Shown here: in pieces, positions 48,300 to 59,870 of the stretch
Numbering within the stretch: position 1 is the stretch's first letter
Layout: every line of letters begins with the position of its first letter
Assembly: GCA_963969595.1 (NCBI GenBank)
Contig: OZ018411.1
Coordinates: 22,008,545 to 22,072,544 of the forward strand
DNA: 64,000 nt
DNA from: Neckera pumila
Taxonomy: Eukaryota; Streptophyta; Bryopsida; Hypnales; Neckeraceae
Direction: 5' to 3'
Program-made: the position numbers and the translations under genes
The notes under the pieces: model-generated
What the model saw: only the letters and a program-made list of their open reading frames with translations
The model's database searches: none
What the model was told of the DNA's origin: nothing

Positions 48300-49372
48300 A
48301 GGTAGGAGGCTGTAAAACAGAGCGGACATTAAGAATGGACTTTATAAATGGTTGTGAAATGGACATGAGTTGGTTCTGAAATTGACCAATATAGTCATTG
48401 AATTAATCAATGAAGGGAAAAAAACATTATTAATTGCAAGAGTCAATCACTCTCTTTACTTTCTACATTTTTATTTAGAGAACTGCAAGTGAACTGTTTA
48501 TGAAAGCCCTAGGCTCACAAATAGGGACATTAGAGAAATCTATTCTCAGCCCTCCGGAGGGCCTCTCCACAGTGATCAAACCAGTTTATTAATCCCCTAA
48601 GAATTAGTAGGGGCATATAGCTGCAGTGCATTGTCAAAGTGTGTGAATTTCATGAAAGACGTCAGGACTTCAATAATGACGTGTAGTAGAAGTCTATTTA
48701 ATATTCAACTTTCTTTAATTTCAACTTTTTTTAGTTTAAAGTTTAAAAAAAAATTCATTCTACTATGCCTAAATGAGGTCTAAAATTCTAGTTTTAAAAC
48801 AATTCCTGCATTTGACAACGAGTGATCTCTCTTCTAAATAACCCATTACCTTTGAAGATTCACTATGGACAATTGATTTCTCTATAAAAATAACCTCTTC
48901 ATCCTTCCTTCTCACCAATTGTCAATGAATTATGTCTATTATGATGCCACTTAAAAACCCCTTGATGGTAGATGTCCTTGGATTATTTTTGACATTTGCT
49001 TTTTTATTCATAACTTGATTAGAAAACAAGGTATGCAATAACTAGGGTTAAGGTGCATTACAAGACTTGAATCCTGATTATTTAACTATTGGTACTTGGA
49101 TTTCAAACCACTGACAATCATCTAACATTGTGACTTCAGGTGATCGACTATACTAGGGGAAAAACAAATCATTAAGCAAAGTTAAATGTAATCGTGGGGT
49201 GCTTTCAGTTGCTCTAGGAGCGGCCCTCCAGAGGACTGAGAATTTCTCTAATGACCTACGACCCAACTTGTTTGAAAATTCATAAATAATTAAAAAATGC
49301 TCGGAAAAATACGAAAACACTTGGAAGAAGGTGAACCAGCCTTGAGATGCTCCATTTCTGAGCCTCCTACCT
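48300..49372. mobile_element. AGGTAGGAGGC-ended element with TA flanks (1.07 kb)
   Basis: AGGTAGGAGGCTGTAAAAC on the left pairs with the reverse complement of the right end (AGGTAGGAGGCTCAGAAATG), with TA outside both (48298-48299 and 49373-49374). The interior (TTAATTGCAAGAGTCAATCA, CCCTAGGCTCACAAATAGGG) matches the right part of 20301-21645. About 700 bp of the middle is a separate nested element. Confidence 0.7.
48542..49243. mobile_element. Nested element with ATTCTCAG ends
   Basis: ATTCTCAGCCCTCCGGAGGG and the reverse complement of the right end (ATTCTCAGTCCTCTGGAGGG) match at 18 of 20 bases. Part of the interior (about 48655-48800, for example TTCATTCTACTATGCCTAAA) is related to the foldback repeat at 27-664. 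The superfamily and target duplication are not resolved. Confidence 0.6.
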
Positions 49373-50188
49373 TAACATAATTTTGGGCTGAAGTCATCAG
49401 TGGTTGAATTTGGCTAATAGTTTTGTATTTTCCTCCAAATCTACTTAGGATTCCCTTCTGGATGTTAGATGATGAAAGCGGTAGAAGAATGCAAAAAACT
49501 ACCTCTTTTTTGCCTCTACGGTACAAGGTGCATGGTTCCAATTGAAGTCTTTTTCCATTTGTTCCCCCCCCCCAAAAAAAAGGTCTCTTTTTGTTTTTTA
49601 TTTTTATGATATATGCAAGATGGAATCAACCCAAGTACAGTAATGATGGTAAATAGTGTTACCTACACTAATTGATTTTAAAATGTTATATAACTTATTA
49701 TTCTTCATGAATATTTTTACCAAGAGCATGGATATTGATATGTTCCAAAGTTGCAGTTCTACCAAAAGCATAGGTATTGATATGTTCCAGTGAATATTGT
49801 TGGTAAAAATACTCATCAAAAGTAACAATTTATGACATTTTGAAAGCAAGTAGTGTTAGTAACACTAAATACCATCATTTTTTGACACTCACGTAATATT
49901 TTGTGAGTATTTAAAATTGAAAGCATCCGATTTTGAAATACCTACTTATGTCACTAAACTCCCCTCAATGACACCACCATCAAAGCAGGTAATGTTCCAA
50001 TTTTGAGTCGTTGCCTTAGAAAAAATTTCAACTTGGGACATTGGTAGAAAGCGTGCTGCTGAGACTATACAAGGTAAGTTAAATGCACCTATTTTTTGCA
50101 TTGTTTTTTCTATCTATTTGTTAAGATTTATGTGGTTGCTTGTATGTAGACAATCATATAAGAATCTCTACTTTTCTTGTTTCAATTA
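49373..50188. other. Gene-free AT-rich stretch
   Basis: It contains a short direct repeat (GCATGGATATTGATATGTTCC and GCATAGGTATTGATATGTTCC, differing at two positions) near 49730-49790 and a C run followed by an A run at 49562-49580. No gene. Confidence 0.4.
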
Positions 50189-51298
50189 CACTAAATAGAG
50201 AAATTAGGTTGTCCCACACTAATTTCTCAACATTGTACATTATATCAGTATTATAGCTACTGTAGAAGGATGCAATGATGTGAGAAACATGTGTGTTGCA
50301 TGGGTTGGTGTACTGATTCATGGCTCCAGATTAGAGATAGGCTTGTACAGTTGGGTATTGTGATCTTACAACCGGCCAATTTGAACTATTCAAAGATTTT
50401 TGCATAGTTTAGGAAAAAAATTTGAAATTTTCATCTTGCATAAGTATCACTCAATACTCATGCAATTCCAATCAAGCACACCAAATTTTAGATTCAAAAA
50501 AACAAAATTTCATTTTTTGTGAATTTTTGAAGCCAGTTTTCATAGTTTTATATAATATTTTCTGGAGAACAATTGGTAAAGAATTTTTCTAAATTGATTG
50601 CATAGATTTGTGGAGAACATCCACATGCACATCTTTAAAATTAAAAAACACCCCATTAAGTAACAAAAATGTAATCCAGGAAGAATTCAATGTTGGAGTG
50701 ACAATGTCTAAGTTTTGTGAAATAAATATCTCTTTATTATAATTAGATTTTTCTATTTGACCCGCCTACTATAACTAGTTTTGTACATTTCAACATGTTG
50801 GTATAATTACTTTGCCAAAATCTAGTTAAAATACAGAAATATCTATTTTACAAAATTTGGGCATTGTCACTCCAACATTGAAATCTTAGTAGATTACATT
50901 TTTGTTCCTTAATGGGGTGTTTTTTAATTTGAAAGATGTGCATATGGATGTTCCCTACATATCTATGCAATCAAATTACAAAAATTTATCACCAACTGTT
51001 CTTAATTTAATATTAGATAAAACATGAAAATGGAATTTTGCTTTTTTGAAACTGAAATTTTGTGTGCTTGATTAAGATTTGCGTGAGGGTTGCATATTAG
51101 TATGCTTACCAAAATATAACAATTATATTGCACATTGTAAAAAAAATTGTGGATGGCTCAAATTGGCCGGTTGTAAGATTATAGTACCCGATTGTACATC
51201 CATCTGGACAAGCAATGAATCATGAGGTAACATGAGGTAACTTCTCTGGCGGATAAGGCAACCTAACTGTCAAGGCAACCTAATTTCAATATTTAGTG
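50189..51298. mobile_element. CACTA-ended giant foldback element (1.11 kb)
   Basis: The left end CACTAAATAGAGAAATTAGG then TTG and the right end (reverse complement CACTAAATATTGAAATTAGG then TTG) match closely. The arms continue as inverted copies for about 500 bp: CTTACAACCGGCCAATTTGA with its partner near 51160, CAAGCACACCAAATTTTAGA near 51060, GTGGAGAACATCCACATGCA near 50940, CACCCCATTAAG near 50915 and CAATGTTGGAGTGACAATG near 50870. The loop is about 50780-50800. CACTA ends suggest the CACTA superfamily, but the bases outside (TTA and TCG) do not form a 3-bp duplication. No coding capacity. Confidence 0.75.
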
Positions 51299-52545
51299 TC
51301 GTGAGATAAGTTACACTCATTGTTTTTAACAAGGTAAGCAATAGATGATGAACAAATGGAAGAAAATACTGCTTGCTGACAAGTGCCAAGAATCTCCACG
51401 GACTGTAAATCACGTGTCAAAATGAGCAAACTCATAATGGATCTCAAGTACTCAGCAACCTAGGATGTCCCTCAATATAAAGGTACATTTACACCAGGTC
51501 CTTGGGGTCCATTCTTTGAGTTGAAAAGGAGTATTAAAAGGAATGCCATTCCCACTGGCGGCAATTGGTTAATGCCGAGCCTACTTGGCAGGCGCAGAGA
51601 GAGTGCAGTAACAACACTGTTATGGCCAGTAAATGAGCAAGTACTGGAGGCCCACCAAAGTGAGAGTACTAGTCAAGTGCAGTAGTAAAATCAAGAGGAA
51701 AAGAACATTTCAGAGTAAAATGGCCGCTCTTTATTAATGGAGGGAGTGGGCGTCACATTAACAAAACAACACTGTCACTAGTACCTATAGGCAAACATTA
51801 TGGGAGTGCACTACCCTAGGCAACAGTGGAGTCCACCACGACGAGCACCTAACGTATTAAGGAACGTCTCTCTCAAGCACAGTCACAGTCAGATTTTCAA
51901 TCCTCAAGCAAGTGAGAGCTTCCGCTACAGATTTCCTTCCAATCATGAGTACTTTCTACATGTCCTGCTGGTCTCTCAGTAGAAATCCGGTTTGGTTTTG
52001 TCTTTTTGAGCAACGTGGAGTCACTCAGTTGTTCTTACTGTGCAAATTTTATGGGAAGTATGTGTTGTTGGCTACAGTGCTGACGTGGGTGTCATATGCA
52101 CAGGCACACAAGCAAAAGAAAGCAATGGAAAACTGACATCATCCACAATATTTTGGTGGACCCATGCGCCCAACACCCATCCCTGCCTTAGGTTCGTTTC
52201 TTTGTTGTATTCATTCATGAATCCTTGTACCTATTATTGTATGACATCGATCTCGAGAAACGGCGACCTGCACATCACAGAAAACCCCTCCGATGCCTCA
52301 ATGAGTACTAGGAAGACAAAATAGGTTCAGTGTTTCAGTCACTTTCCATGTGTCCATTTCAGTTTCCCCATTTTCCGTCCACTAGTTGCAAAAGTCCGAA
52401 ACGCTATAGAATCTGTTGTTTCAGCTTGTAGAATGACTTGCTTCGGTCATGACAGTGACGGTCAGTGCTTTTTTACCATAGTGCCCTCTTACCTTGCGCA
52501 ACGAATCTGGCCTCCTTGATCGCTGTCATGACGCAGTCATAATCC

Positions 52546-52810
52546 ACCTCCACCTTTCCACGGAATCATAGCTTCAATGTCGTCCTCTACTACTTAAGCA
52601 CTGTCGTAGTGTTTGCTGCTATAAAATATTAGTCCCGCCCTTAAAAATTACTTGCATTACATAGGAAATCGTTTTCACCTCCACCTTCCCATGGAATCAT
52701 TGCTTCAATGCTGTCTTGTACTATTGAAGCACTATTGTACTGTTTGCTACTATGAAATATTAGTCCCGCCCTTAGAAATGACATGCATTACATAGGAAAT
52801 CGTTTTCACC
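52546..52810. repeat. Direct duplication of about 131 bp inside the Harbinger element
   Basis: Two adjacent diverged copies run from CACCTCCACCTT(T/C)CCA to CATAGGAAATCGTTTTCACC and share AGCACT, GTTTGCT and ATATTAGTCCCGCCCTTA. They lie in the left non-coding part of the transposon and may be subterminal repeats of the kind transposases bind; that role is inferred only. Confidence 0.75.
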
Positions 52811-53051
52811 ATGTATCAAAATGCTGTGCACCATATTGCAATCGGATAGACTTTGTTCTATGACATCAGATGCAATGGTCCACAAGCCCAACATAGGAGA
52901 ATCATTGAGTGAACCGATTCTGTGTCATTGAATTATGTCCAGTAACCTGCACGACCAAAGGAAGAGACAGAATTAGAAATGAGATATATATGAACCTCTG
53001 TTTTTTCTTGTTTTTGGTTGCTGACGCAGTCATTGCATGTCGTTTTTGTAG

Positions 53052-54508
53052 GGTATGCGCCCGGTTTCCCCAGGCCTCCATTCCCGACAGCTTTCCCTCG
53101 AATTCCTGGAATCCTTGACAATTCAGCTGCCTTGCACAGTAGCTACGTCACACGTAGAGCAGCAGCAGTGCTACATCCAGAGATTCCTGCACCAATAGTG
53201 CCACGTCCAGAGACTGCTGCACCATCAATGCCACATCCACAAACTACTGCAGTGGGACCGAGTCAACACAAAAGAGCAAGAAAAGACCGAGGTCCTAATT
53301 GGCAGCCTGATGAAGTGCTTGCTCTAATCCGAACAAAAAGGGAGATGCATCTCATAGAAATCGACACGGTGGATGGACGCGACCTAATGACACCTGATAG
53401 TACAAAGTGGGTGCGTGTCTCCCATTTCGTGATGACTCAAGGTTTTTCACCTGTCTTCCGAGATGGAGCAGCATCCAAAACGAAGTGGAACCAGCTGTTG
53501 CCAGACTACAAACAAATTGTAGACTACCTAGGACGCTTGGGACACAATGTACAAGATTACTGGGAACTGACAACAGAGCAGCGGAAAGCTGAAGGACTAC
53601 CACGTCTATTTGCTCATGAATACTTCATAGCTATTCATGAGTGGTTTGGTGGAAGACCTTAAATCCAACCACCACACTCGAGGGATATTTTATCTCCTGC
53701 CGACTCTACTTACAGACCGGTGGCTGAGGTAGGAGAAGGTGGGGATGACGAAGACATTGAGACTGACCTAGATGACCCCATACCTGCTTCGCAGTGCCCC
53801 GTGCCAATGTCAACAGAGGAGAGTAGTCCCCTGCCATCAGCAAATCGCGCCAATAGCTCCTCAGGTACTCAACAATCTCTGAGAACTGCTAGCATGACTC
53901 CCCCAGCGAGTGCCTTTGCTGGCGTTCCACTTGGATTCACTCCCCACATTCTGAGCTCTTCCAACAATACTGATCAAGCTGTGCAGCAACGATCTGGCAA
54001 TACAAGTGTTAGGCGAAAGAGTGTCTCCGGCCACACAATCAGAGCTCAAGCAACAAAAGAGACGGGTTCACTGATGGCAACACAAATGAGAGACATAGCT
54101 AAGGCTTCACTGGAAGTAGAGCGCTCCAAAATTGATGTCCAGCTCCAACTGTTCAAAGAGAAAATGCTGTACTAGAGAGAGCATGACAGAAGACTCCATG
54201 AGACAGCAATGGTAGCACACGAGAACGCACGTCTAACAATACTGAAGCAGAACGACATGGTGAATTGTCTCACAGAGTTAACAATTGTCTTGGGAAGGGG
54301 TCTCAATATGGCGAGTCTCTCTGCATTACATGACACGGGTTTACCTCCACGTACATTTTCGACTGACGGACGTCCACCTTCTCCAAGCAATGGAGCTGTC
54401 TCGTCTAGTCCACATAGCAACGCAGGAGACGAACAACGACAAGAAGACAACAACAACACCGAGCATAACTACGGTACGCCAGTCTACGAGAATGGCGACA
54501 TGCATTGA
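53052..54508 (+). pseudogene. Harbinger Myb/trihelix-type DNA-binding ORF, interrupted by two stops
   Basis: A single reading frame runs from an acceptor-like TTTTTGTAG at 53051 to a final stop at 54508 and is cut by TAA at 53660-53662 and TAG at 54173-54175. The first segment has a Pro/Ala-rich repeated lead (HPEIPAPIVPRPETAAPSMP) and then a Myb/SANT-like trihelix domain starting GPNWQPDEVLALIRTKREMH, with the aromatic residues W, W (TKWVRVSHFV), W (KTKWNQLLPDYKQI) and W (DYWELT). After the first stop come an acidic, Ser-rich region and a basic coiled-coil-like segment (ASLEVERSKIDVQLQLFKE). After the second stop the frame still reads sensibly (AHENARLTILKQNDMVNCL). In the family this protein binds the ends and helps the transposase enter the nucleus. 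An undetected intron could remove one stop, but no good splice pair was seen. Confidence 0.7.
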
Positions 54509-55086
54509 CATTTGAGCACAAGCTGTACATGACACTAAACATACCTACACCAACTTTGCGGCTAATATTAGAAGAACTATACATAATACTCGGACACCCA
54601 AAAAACTTGGACTATTACTGCACCTCAGTTCACTGGTAGTAGACTCCAGTGACAATAGTAGTGCCTGTACAAATCTACATACAAGTACTTAGCGAGTAGT
54701 GGCAGCGAGGCAGCACCTTCGACAACAATTTTCTTTGTATCCTGCAGACGGTGAAAAGCTTTGTGAAGCACATAAATAAAGTGTGTCTCCTTTAAATACA
54801 GCATGAGTGCAAACTGAAATCCAAGAAGTACAAAAGTGACTATAAAAAAGAACGAAGTCAGCAACACAGTGGAAGAAGGCACTCACCCTCGAACCTACAT
54901 AGCTCGCCTACGTGTGGTGAGGTACAGTCCAAGGCCTTGACGTTTTTCAGTGCCAAGTGTTGTCACCATGTCCTCGTTCATGTAAATCCTAGGCTCCGGA
55001 GCTCTTTCAACATCCTCTTCAATCTCGGCGTCTAAGCCCTCATCACGCAAGATGTGCAGCAGATCCGCAACCTCCTCATGTGACTG

Positions 55087-56240
55087 TCAAAGAAGAACGT
55101 TATGGAGAATGGCAGAGCACACAATGATGTCGGGAAGGAAGGGCAGCTGTAAATCACTTTTCCTCAGCAGCTTCCGGAATGTCTGTTTCAAAATTCCAAA
55201 CGCATTCTCTACAACACAACGCCCTTTTCGTAGTTTTTTGTTGAAAATAGTCTCAAACACGGACAACTGAGACCCTCCTCGGTGGGGGACTATTAACCAA
55301 GGGAGCAGTGGATATCCAAGATCACCCAACAAGTACGGTGAGTGCCCACTCACAGAAAAAGTGTCATCAAACAGATTACCATGTATTGCCAAGTGATGTA
55401 GTGAAGATTGACGCAGCATTCGACTGTTGTTGTAGAGCCAGGCATGCCTACATACAGATCTAGAAAACGCTTTTTGCTGTCCACTACAGCCTGGCAATTC
55501 ATACTACATCCACCAGATTTAAAGTAGAAGTAGTCAACAGGACAAAAATCAAGATTGGAAATGGAAACGTGCATTCCATCTATAGCTCCTACTACAACAG
55601 GAAGAGAGCACAGAGAAGAGAATTTAGCTTGAGTGTCTCTCAATCTTTGTCCTCGAGGCCAAGAAATCTCGTGTTTCAAAGTCTCGTTTATGGCTATGAC
55701 GACCTCCCACATGACTTTACAGACTGTACTCCGACCAATAGCAAAGAATTTGCTACATACATTCAAGTTCACTCCCTGCGTCAACTTGAAGAGAGTACAT
55801 GCTACACGGACAAGATTGGGGATTGCTAGGCGGTAGTTTGTATTCCATCTCTGAACATGTGGCCTGAGCAGGTCAGCCAAAGCAAAAACAACGGGTTTGG
55901 TCATGCGAAACATTGTCACACACCGAGTATTGTCATACTCTGTCAAGAGAAACCTTGAAAACCAAGTGGTAGAACGTGGCTTCATCCAAAAAGCAACATC
56001 AGCACTCAAGAGAGCGGGCGGATTTGCAAGCCTGAAGTTGTGCAACGTATTGGACATAAGGAGGTACGGATCGATGAGCAGTGGTGATGGTGCATCGAAG
56101 AGGTCCGCTGTCCCGCCCTCCAAAGCTTCATCGGTCTCCAACGTAGGTGGCAACTCCAACGCCATATTTGCATCCAAGATCAGCGCAAGAACCCAAGAGG
56201 CCAAAGTGACCACGTTCCAAGGCATGTTGAAGTCGTCCAT
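55087..56240 (-). pseudogene. PIF/Harbinger DDE transposase with one frameshift
   Basis: The start is set at the ATG at 56240 (MDDFNMPWNVVTLASW), because nothing upstream looks conserved. The helix-turn-helix part reads LVRVACTLFKLTQGVNLNV then FAIGRSTVCKVMWEVV. The catalytic triad of the DDE_Tnp_4 (HARBI1-like) family is present: D in VVGAIDGMHVSI, D in YLLGDLGYPLLPW and E in CVVENAFGILKQTFR. The frame shifts once within 55424-55436, after VGMPGSTT, and resumes in the next frame with NNSRMLRQSSLHHLA. The length of about 384 residues is normal for the family. It lies convergently with the Myb-type ORF. Apart from the frameshift it looks intact, so the copy is young, or the shift may be a sequencing error. 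Confidence 0.8.
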
Positions 56241-56851
56241 CGCGCAGCAAACAAGAAGTTCTCTGCAGCCACAAGAAAGGCGTAGAAGGAAGTGAAAAAC
56301 CCTACCGTCTAGGACGAAGGGAACCAGTGGACAGCATGCAACAACAGAGGTATGCATGGCAAAAACTGAAGAAATCAACGTCTGTAGCCAAGGGAACAAC
56401 TGCCGAGAATGGCACAGTTGAAGAACAAAGTCTTAGAAGCAGAATTGAAAAAACACATTGGAGCCATTGGAGACTCTGACCACTGCACAAGCTTGAAATT
56501 TGAGCAACTGACAGGATGTTCGGAAGCTCAGACGGTAATGTCTACTGCGGTGCGCTAGTGTCTGCTTCGTTCCTAGGATAGCCCTAGTCTTAGAACTGAA
56601 GATCGGTCTGGCCACATCTTTCTTTTTCTTGCATGAAATATTAAGCCATGCGTTGCAATCTACTGCCAACCTAGAGCCTTGCGTTCTATGCATAGAATGA
56701 TTTCCATACTGTCGCTTCTGTTTTTTATCTTATTACCTCATAATATTGTAGAATTTGCATCTGATTACTCTCCACAAATAGGCTACTAATTGTTTGTTTA
56801 GAGCGTTTAGCGCCATCTTTGCAGGCTCTAGAGAGAGACAGTCATTCCGAA

Positions 56852-57189
56852 ATGTTCCGTCGAGGTCAGAGCTGCGGTGGTGGATACAGCTCTCTTGGAT
56901 ACTTATTTGGAGGCGATGATCCTCCTCTTGCTGTCGGGCAATCAACAGAGACCAACAGCAACTTTCTCAACAACAACCTCTGAAAGAGCAAAACAATTTT
57001 GGTGACTATGGCAACAAAGAATTACCCTCTAGTTCATCCACTTCTGTCATTTCTCCGGAAAATGAGAGGCCAGCTGCTGGAAAAGTTCATCACGATGAGA
57101 GATACATGGACACTTTAGAAGGAAGGATGGGACGAACTAATAACAACTATCATGGCGCAGATGGCCAAAATTGCGGCAACTTCATTACG
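56852..57189 (+). pseudogene. SPIRAL1-like gene fragment captured inside the Harbinger element
   Basis: It reads MFRRGQSCGGGYSSLGYLFG then GDDPP, the N-terminal signature of the plant SPIRAL1 family, which decorates cortical microtubules and controls directional cell expansion. About 70 codons later, in another frame, it has TNNNYHGADGQNCGNFIT, the family's second conserved block. This is followed directly by GTAAGT, where SPIRAL1 genes have an intron. A splice-acceptor-like ATCTTTGCAG stands at about 56814-56823, before the ATG, as if a leader intron were carried too. The frame changes once near 56930-56945. The usual last exon (a second GGxSSLGYLFG-type block) was not found up to the transposon's right end. 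It is therefore a truncated genomic copy, on the opposite strand to the transposase. Confidence 0.7.
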
Positions 57190-58034
57190 GTAAGTGTCTT
57201 TGGGAGCTTTTGCCCAACTATTGTATGTGTAATATCTACTGCTAATTTCTCTCCATTGACCGCGACTGCGACTGACTCCGACACAGCTGAAGCAGGGTCG
57301 CGCTTACTAGAAGTAATGCAGAGGGGGAAAAAACGGAAAGAGAGACATTCAGAAGAAGCTTACCTACAGCGTACAAATCGGTCTCTCCTTCCTGCAATTG
57401 CACTTCCCTTTCGATCGACAGGCGCAACAATTGGGCGCTCCTTCTTCCAGTTGCGGAGAGGCGGAAAAATCAGGTGCTCCTTCTTCCAATCGCAGCTCCC
57501 TTCCGATTGAGAGGATGAACAACCTCAGGACTTACAAACCACCACCGTCAACACCACCACAATCGATCGACAAACAAAGATGACGCCATCGCCAAAGCTG
57601 AATCCGCTTATCCAGCTTCAACCGCAATGGTGAGCGACCAACAGAAGAGAAGAAGACTGAAGAGTGAAGACAAAGACCTGAAATCAGAGCGCATGACCAC
57701 CTTCAGCACACTCGGCGCAAGACAAAAGAGAACGACCGCGCTCTTCCTCCCTCCGGAAAAATGGACAGAAACTCAACAAAAAAGACGCGGGTCCACCTAA
57801 AATTTGAAACTCCAGGAAGGAAGTGGTGGGAACCCAACAACATCTTTGTCATTACGCCAGAAGCACTTCCGATCTGACGCCCCCCATGGGAACGCCACTA
57901 CCGCTGTCACTTCCCGGAACTACTGCACGTCAGCTTCGCTGTCACTGTCGCAGCGAAAACAGCTCTGATTTTTTCTCAGAACGCTCTTTATTTCTACTGT
58001 ACGCTCTTACGAAAAGCTAGGTGTGAACCTACCT

Positions 58035-59181
58035 TAAATCTCTTTAGTCTTTATAGTATGACTACTTAGTCTTTTATAAAGTTAGGTATATGAATACAAA
58101 TCGTGTCAGCCTCACTGCATTTGGACCTACAGTGTGAAAGTTATGGATTTTTTATATCAAAAAATTGAATTAAATCATCTTTTATTTTGGAAAAAACATA
58201 ACTTTCACATCGCATGTCCAAATGCCACAAAACAAAACCCTTGCACTCCTTTGTGCATAAAGCTTTCTATTTGTATCAAGAAAGCAACCTTTCATACTTC
58301 AACAAATCCCTTGAACTCCTTTGGGTGTGAAAATCAGTATGAATTTTGGAGTTATTTTCAATTTGAAAAATCAAAAATTACTTTTACCTTTATCTTTACT
58401 GTGGCAACGGCACATGGCACACTAATTCATAGATTAAGGTTGGTTAGATGTAGATTTGAAGTTGAATACAGGGCACACTAATTCATGAATTATGGCTAAA
58501 GATGAATTTAGTAATTAATAAGGAAAGTTAGTTGAAGATGAATTTTTCAAATGCTTGTCACATATACATCTTTATATCACTTGGAAACTCTTTATTTTTT
58601 GCTTTTTTAAACTTTTTGCTTTTGCATTCCAAAACCTTTGTTTCTACTTTTTGTATTACCTTTTGAATTTTGTGCACTATACGTTCTTTGTTTAACCTTG
58701 AAGAATGTGGCCCCCTACCAAGGTAGTCATCAAAATGCTCCGATTATTAGATCAAAAGGTGCATTTTTTGTTTCTAGAATGATCAATGAAGTCATCCATC
58801 AAACATTTGATCATTGCCGTCTTTTTAGGGTTAAACTAAATTGTGAGGAATTTTCAGCACAAGCATTCATTTCTACTTTGGAAGTTCAAGAAAGGTCTAT
58901 TCTACCGCTCACTTGAAAAATATGAAATTAAAATTTAGAACTTGTCCTAATTAATAACATGCATTCGTCGAATCTTTGATTTTTATCTTTGATTACAGTA
59001 ATAATATGCATCCTACTTGGGCACAAAGTTAATCCACAACCTATCTATGAAGGAAAAGAATGTAGAAAACAACGAAGCAAAAAATGTTGATTACTATTAC
59101 AAAACATATGAAAGTGATGACATTTACATTTTGAATTTCTAAAAAGGATTTGGCAAAATGCCCTATTTGAAGTGAATTGCT
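58035..59181. other. Gene-free AT-rich stretch
   Basis: The word GTGGCAACGGCACA(T/A)GGCACACTA at about 58402 also occurs near 41798, so a small unbounded repeat is shared. No gene or complete element is supported. Confidence 0.4.
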
Positions 59182-59870
59182 ATAATTAACATGAAGTTAA
59201 ATAAAACTTTAAGCATTATTTTTATGAGTTTATATTTTAGAAAACTTCTTTTGAAGTCTAGTTCTAGCATCAAAAATCCAATTTTGAAAATAAATAATTA
59301 TAATTTTTCTATTCATGATTTATATAAGGGTGTCTGTTGCAAATCTTGTTTTTTAAGTGATGAAGGCTCTTGAAAATGAGCCTCATATACACCAGATCTT
59401 AGATAGAAAATCACATTTGCAATTCAATTAAAAAATTGTAGAGTGGATTTTGAGATTTTTTTGCTTGACTTTTTTGTAAATTGATTGGAGTGGTGCATGT
59501 TAAGTCCTTTAATTTCATATACTTTTGTGACCAGTTTTTAGATTTGACATGAAAAAAGAGGATTGAAAGATTTCACATTGCTTTCACAATTTTAACACCT
59601 TTATGATCAAACATTATAATCTTTCAATCCATAGTGATATATACCAAAACTTAGTAATATGTCTTAATTCTATTTTTATCAAATGCATTGTCAATATTTT
59701 ATCATATATATTGTTGTGTTTTCTTTTTGCATGGGATTTCTAACAAATCTAGTTTGAATCTATATAATACAATTTTAAAAAATTGATAAAATTGATCAAA
59801 ATGTTGGCTTTTTGTTCAGTTTAGAGCAAATTCTAATAAGCTCAAAAAGGCCTTGGGCATTTAGGTTTTA
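59182..59870 (+). mobile_element. TTAA-type MITE, class III, truncated on the left
   Basis: It is collinear with 22952-23594: GAAGTTAAATAAAACTT, TTTTGAAGTCTAGTTCTAGC, TGAGCCTCATATACACCAGA, AACATTATAATCTTTCAATC and TTAGAGCAAATTCTAATAAG, ending CCTTGGGCATTTAGGTTTTA. The first roughly 45 bases, including the left TTAACCCC, are missing, and about 80 bp near 59640-59720 are extra. An old copy. Confidence 0.65.

Larger units (their letters stand above)
51481..58034. mobile_element. PIF/Harbinger transposon, 6.55 kb, with both ORFs and a captured host fragment
   Basis: The left end AGGTACATTTACACCAGGTC and the right end (reverse complement AGGTAGGTTCACACCTAGCT, at 58015-58034) agree at 14 of 20 positions. 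TAA lies directly outside both ends (51478-51480 and 58035-58037), the target duplication of PIF/Harbinger. Inside are a Myb/trihelix-type ORF (plus strand) and a DDE transposase (minus strand), tail to tail, the two genes this superfamily needs. A SPIRAL1-like fragment lies between the transposase start and the right end. The element is richer in GC than its surroundings. Both ORFs are damaged, so this copy is not autonomous as read. Confidence 0.8.

Noticed and set aside
55569..56295. Plus-strand open frames over the transposase
   Set aside because: They are antisense to the DDE transposase, which has all catalytic motifs.
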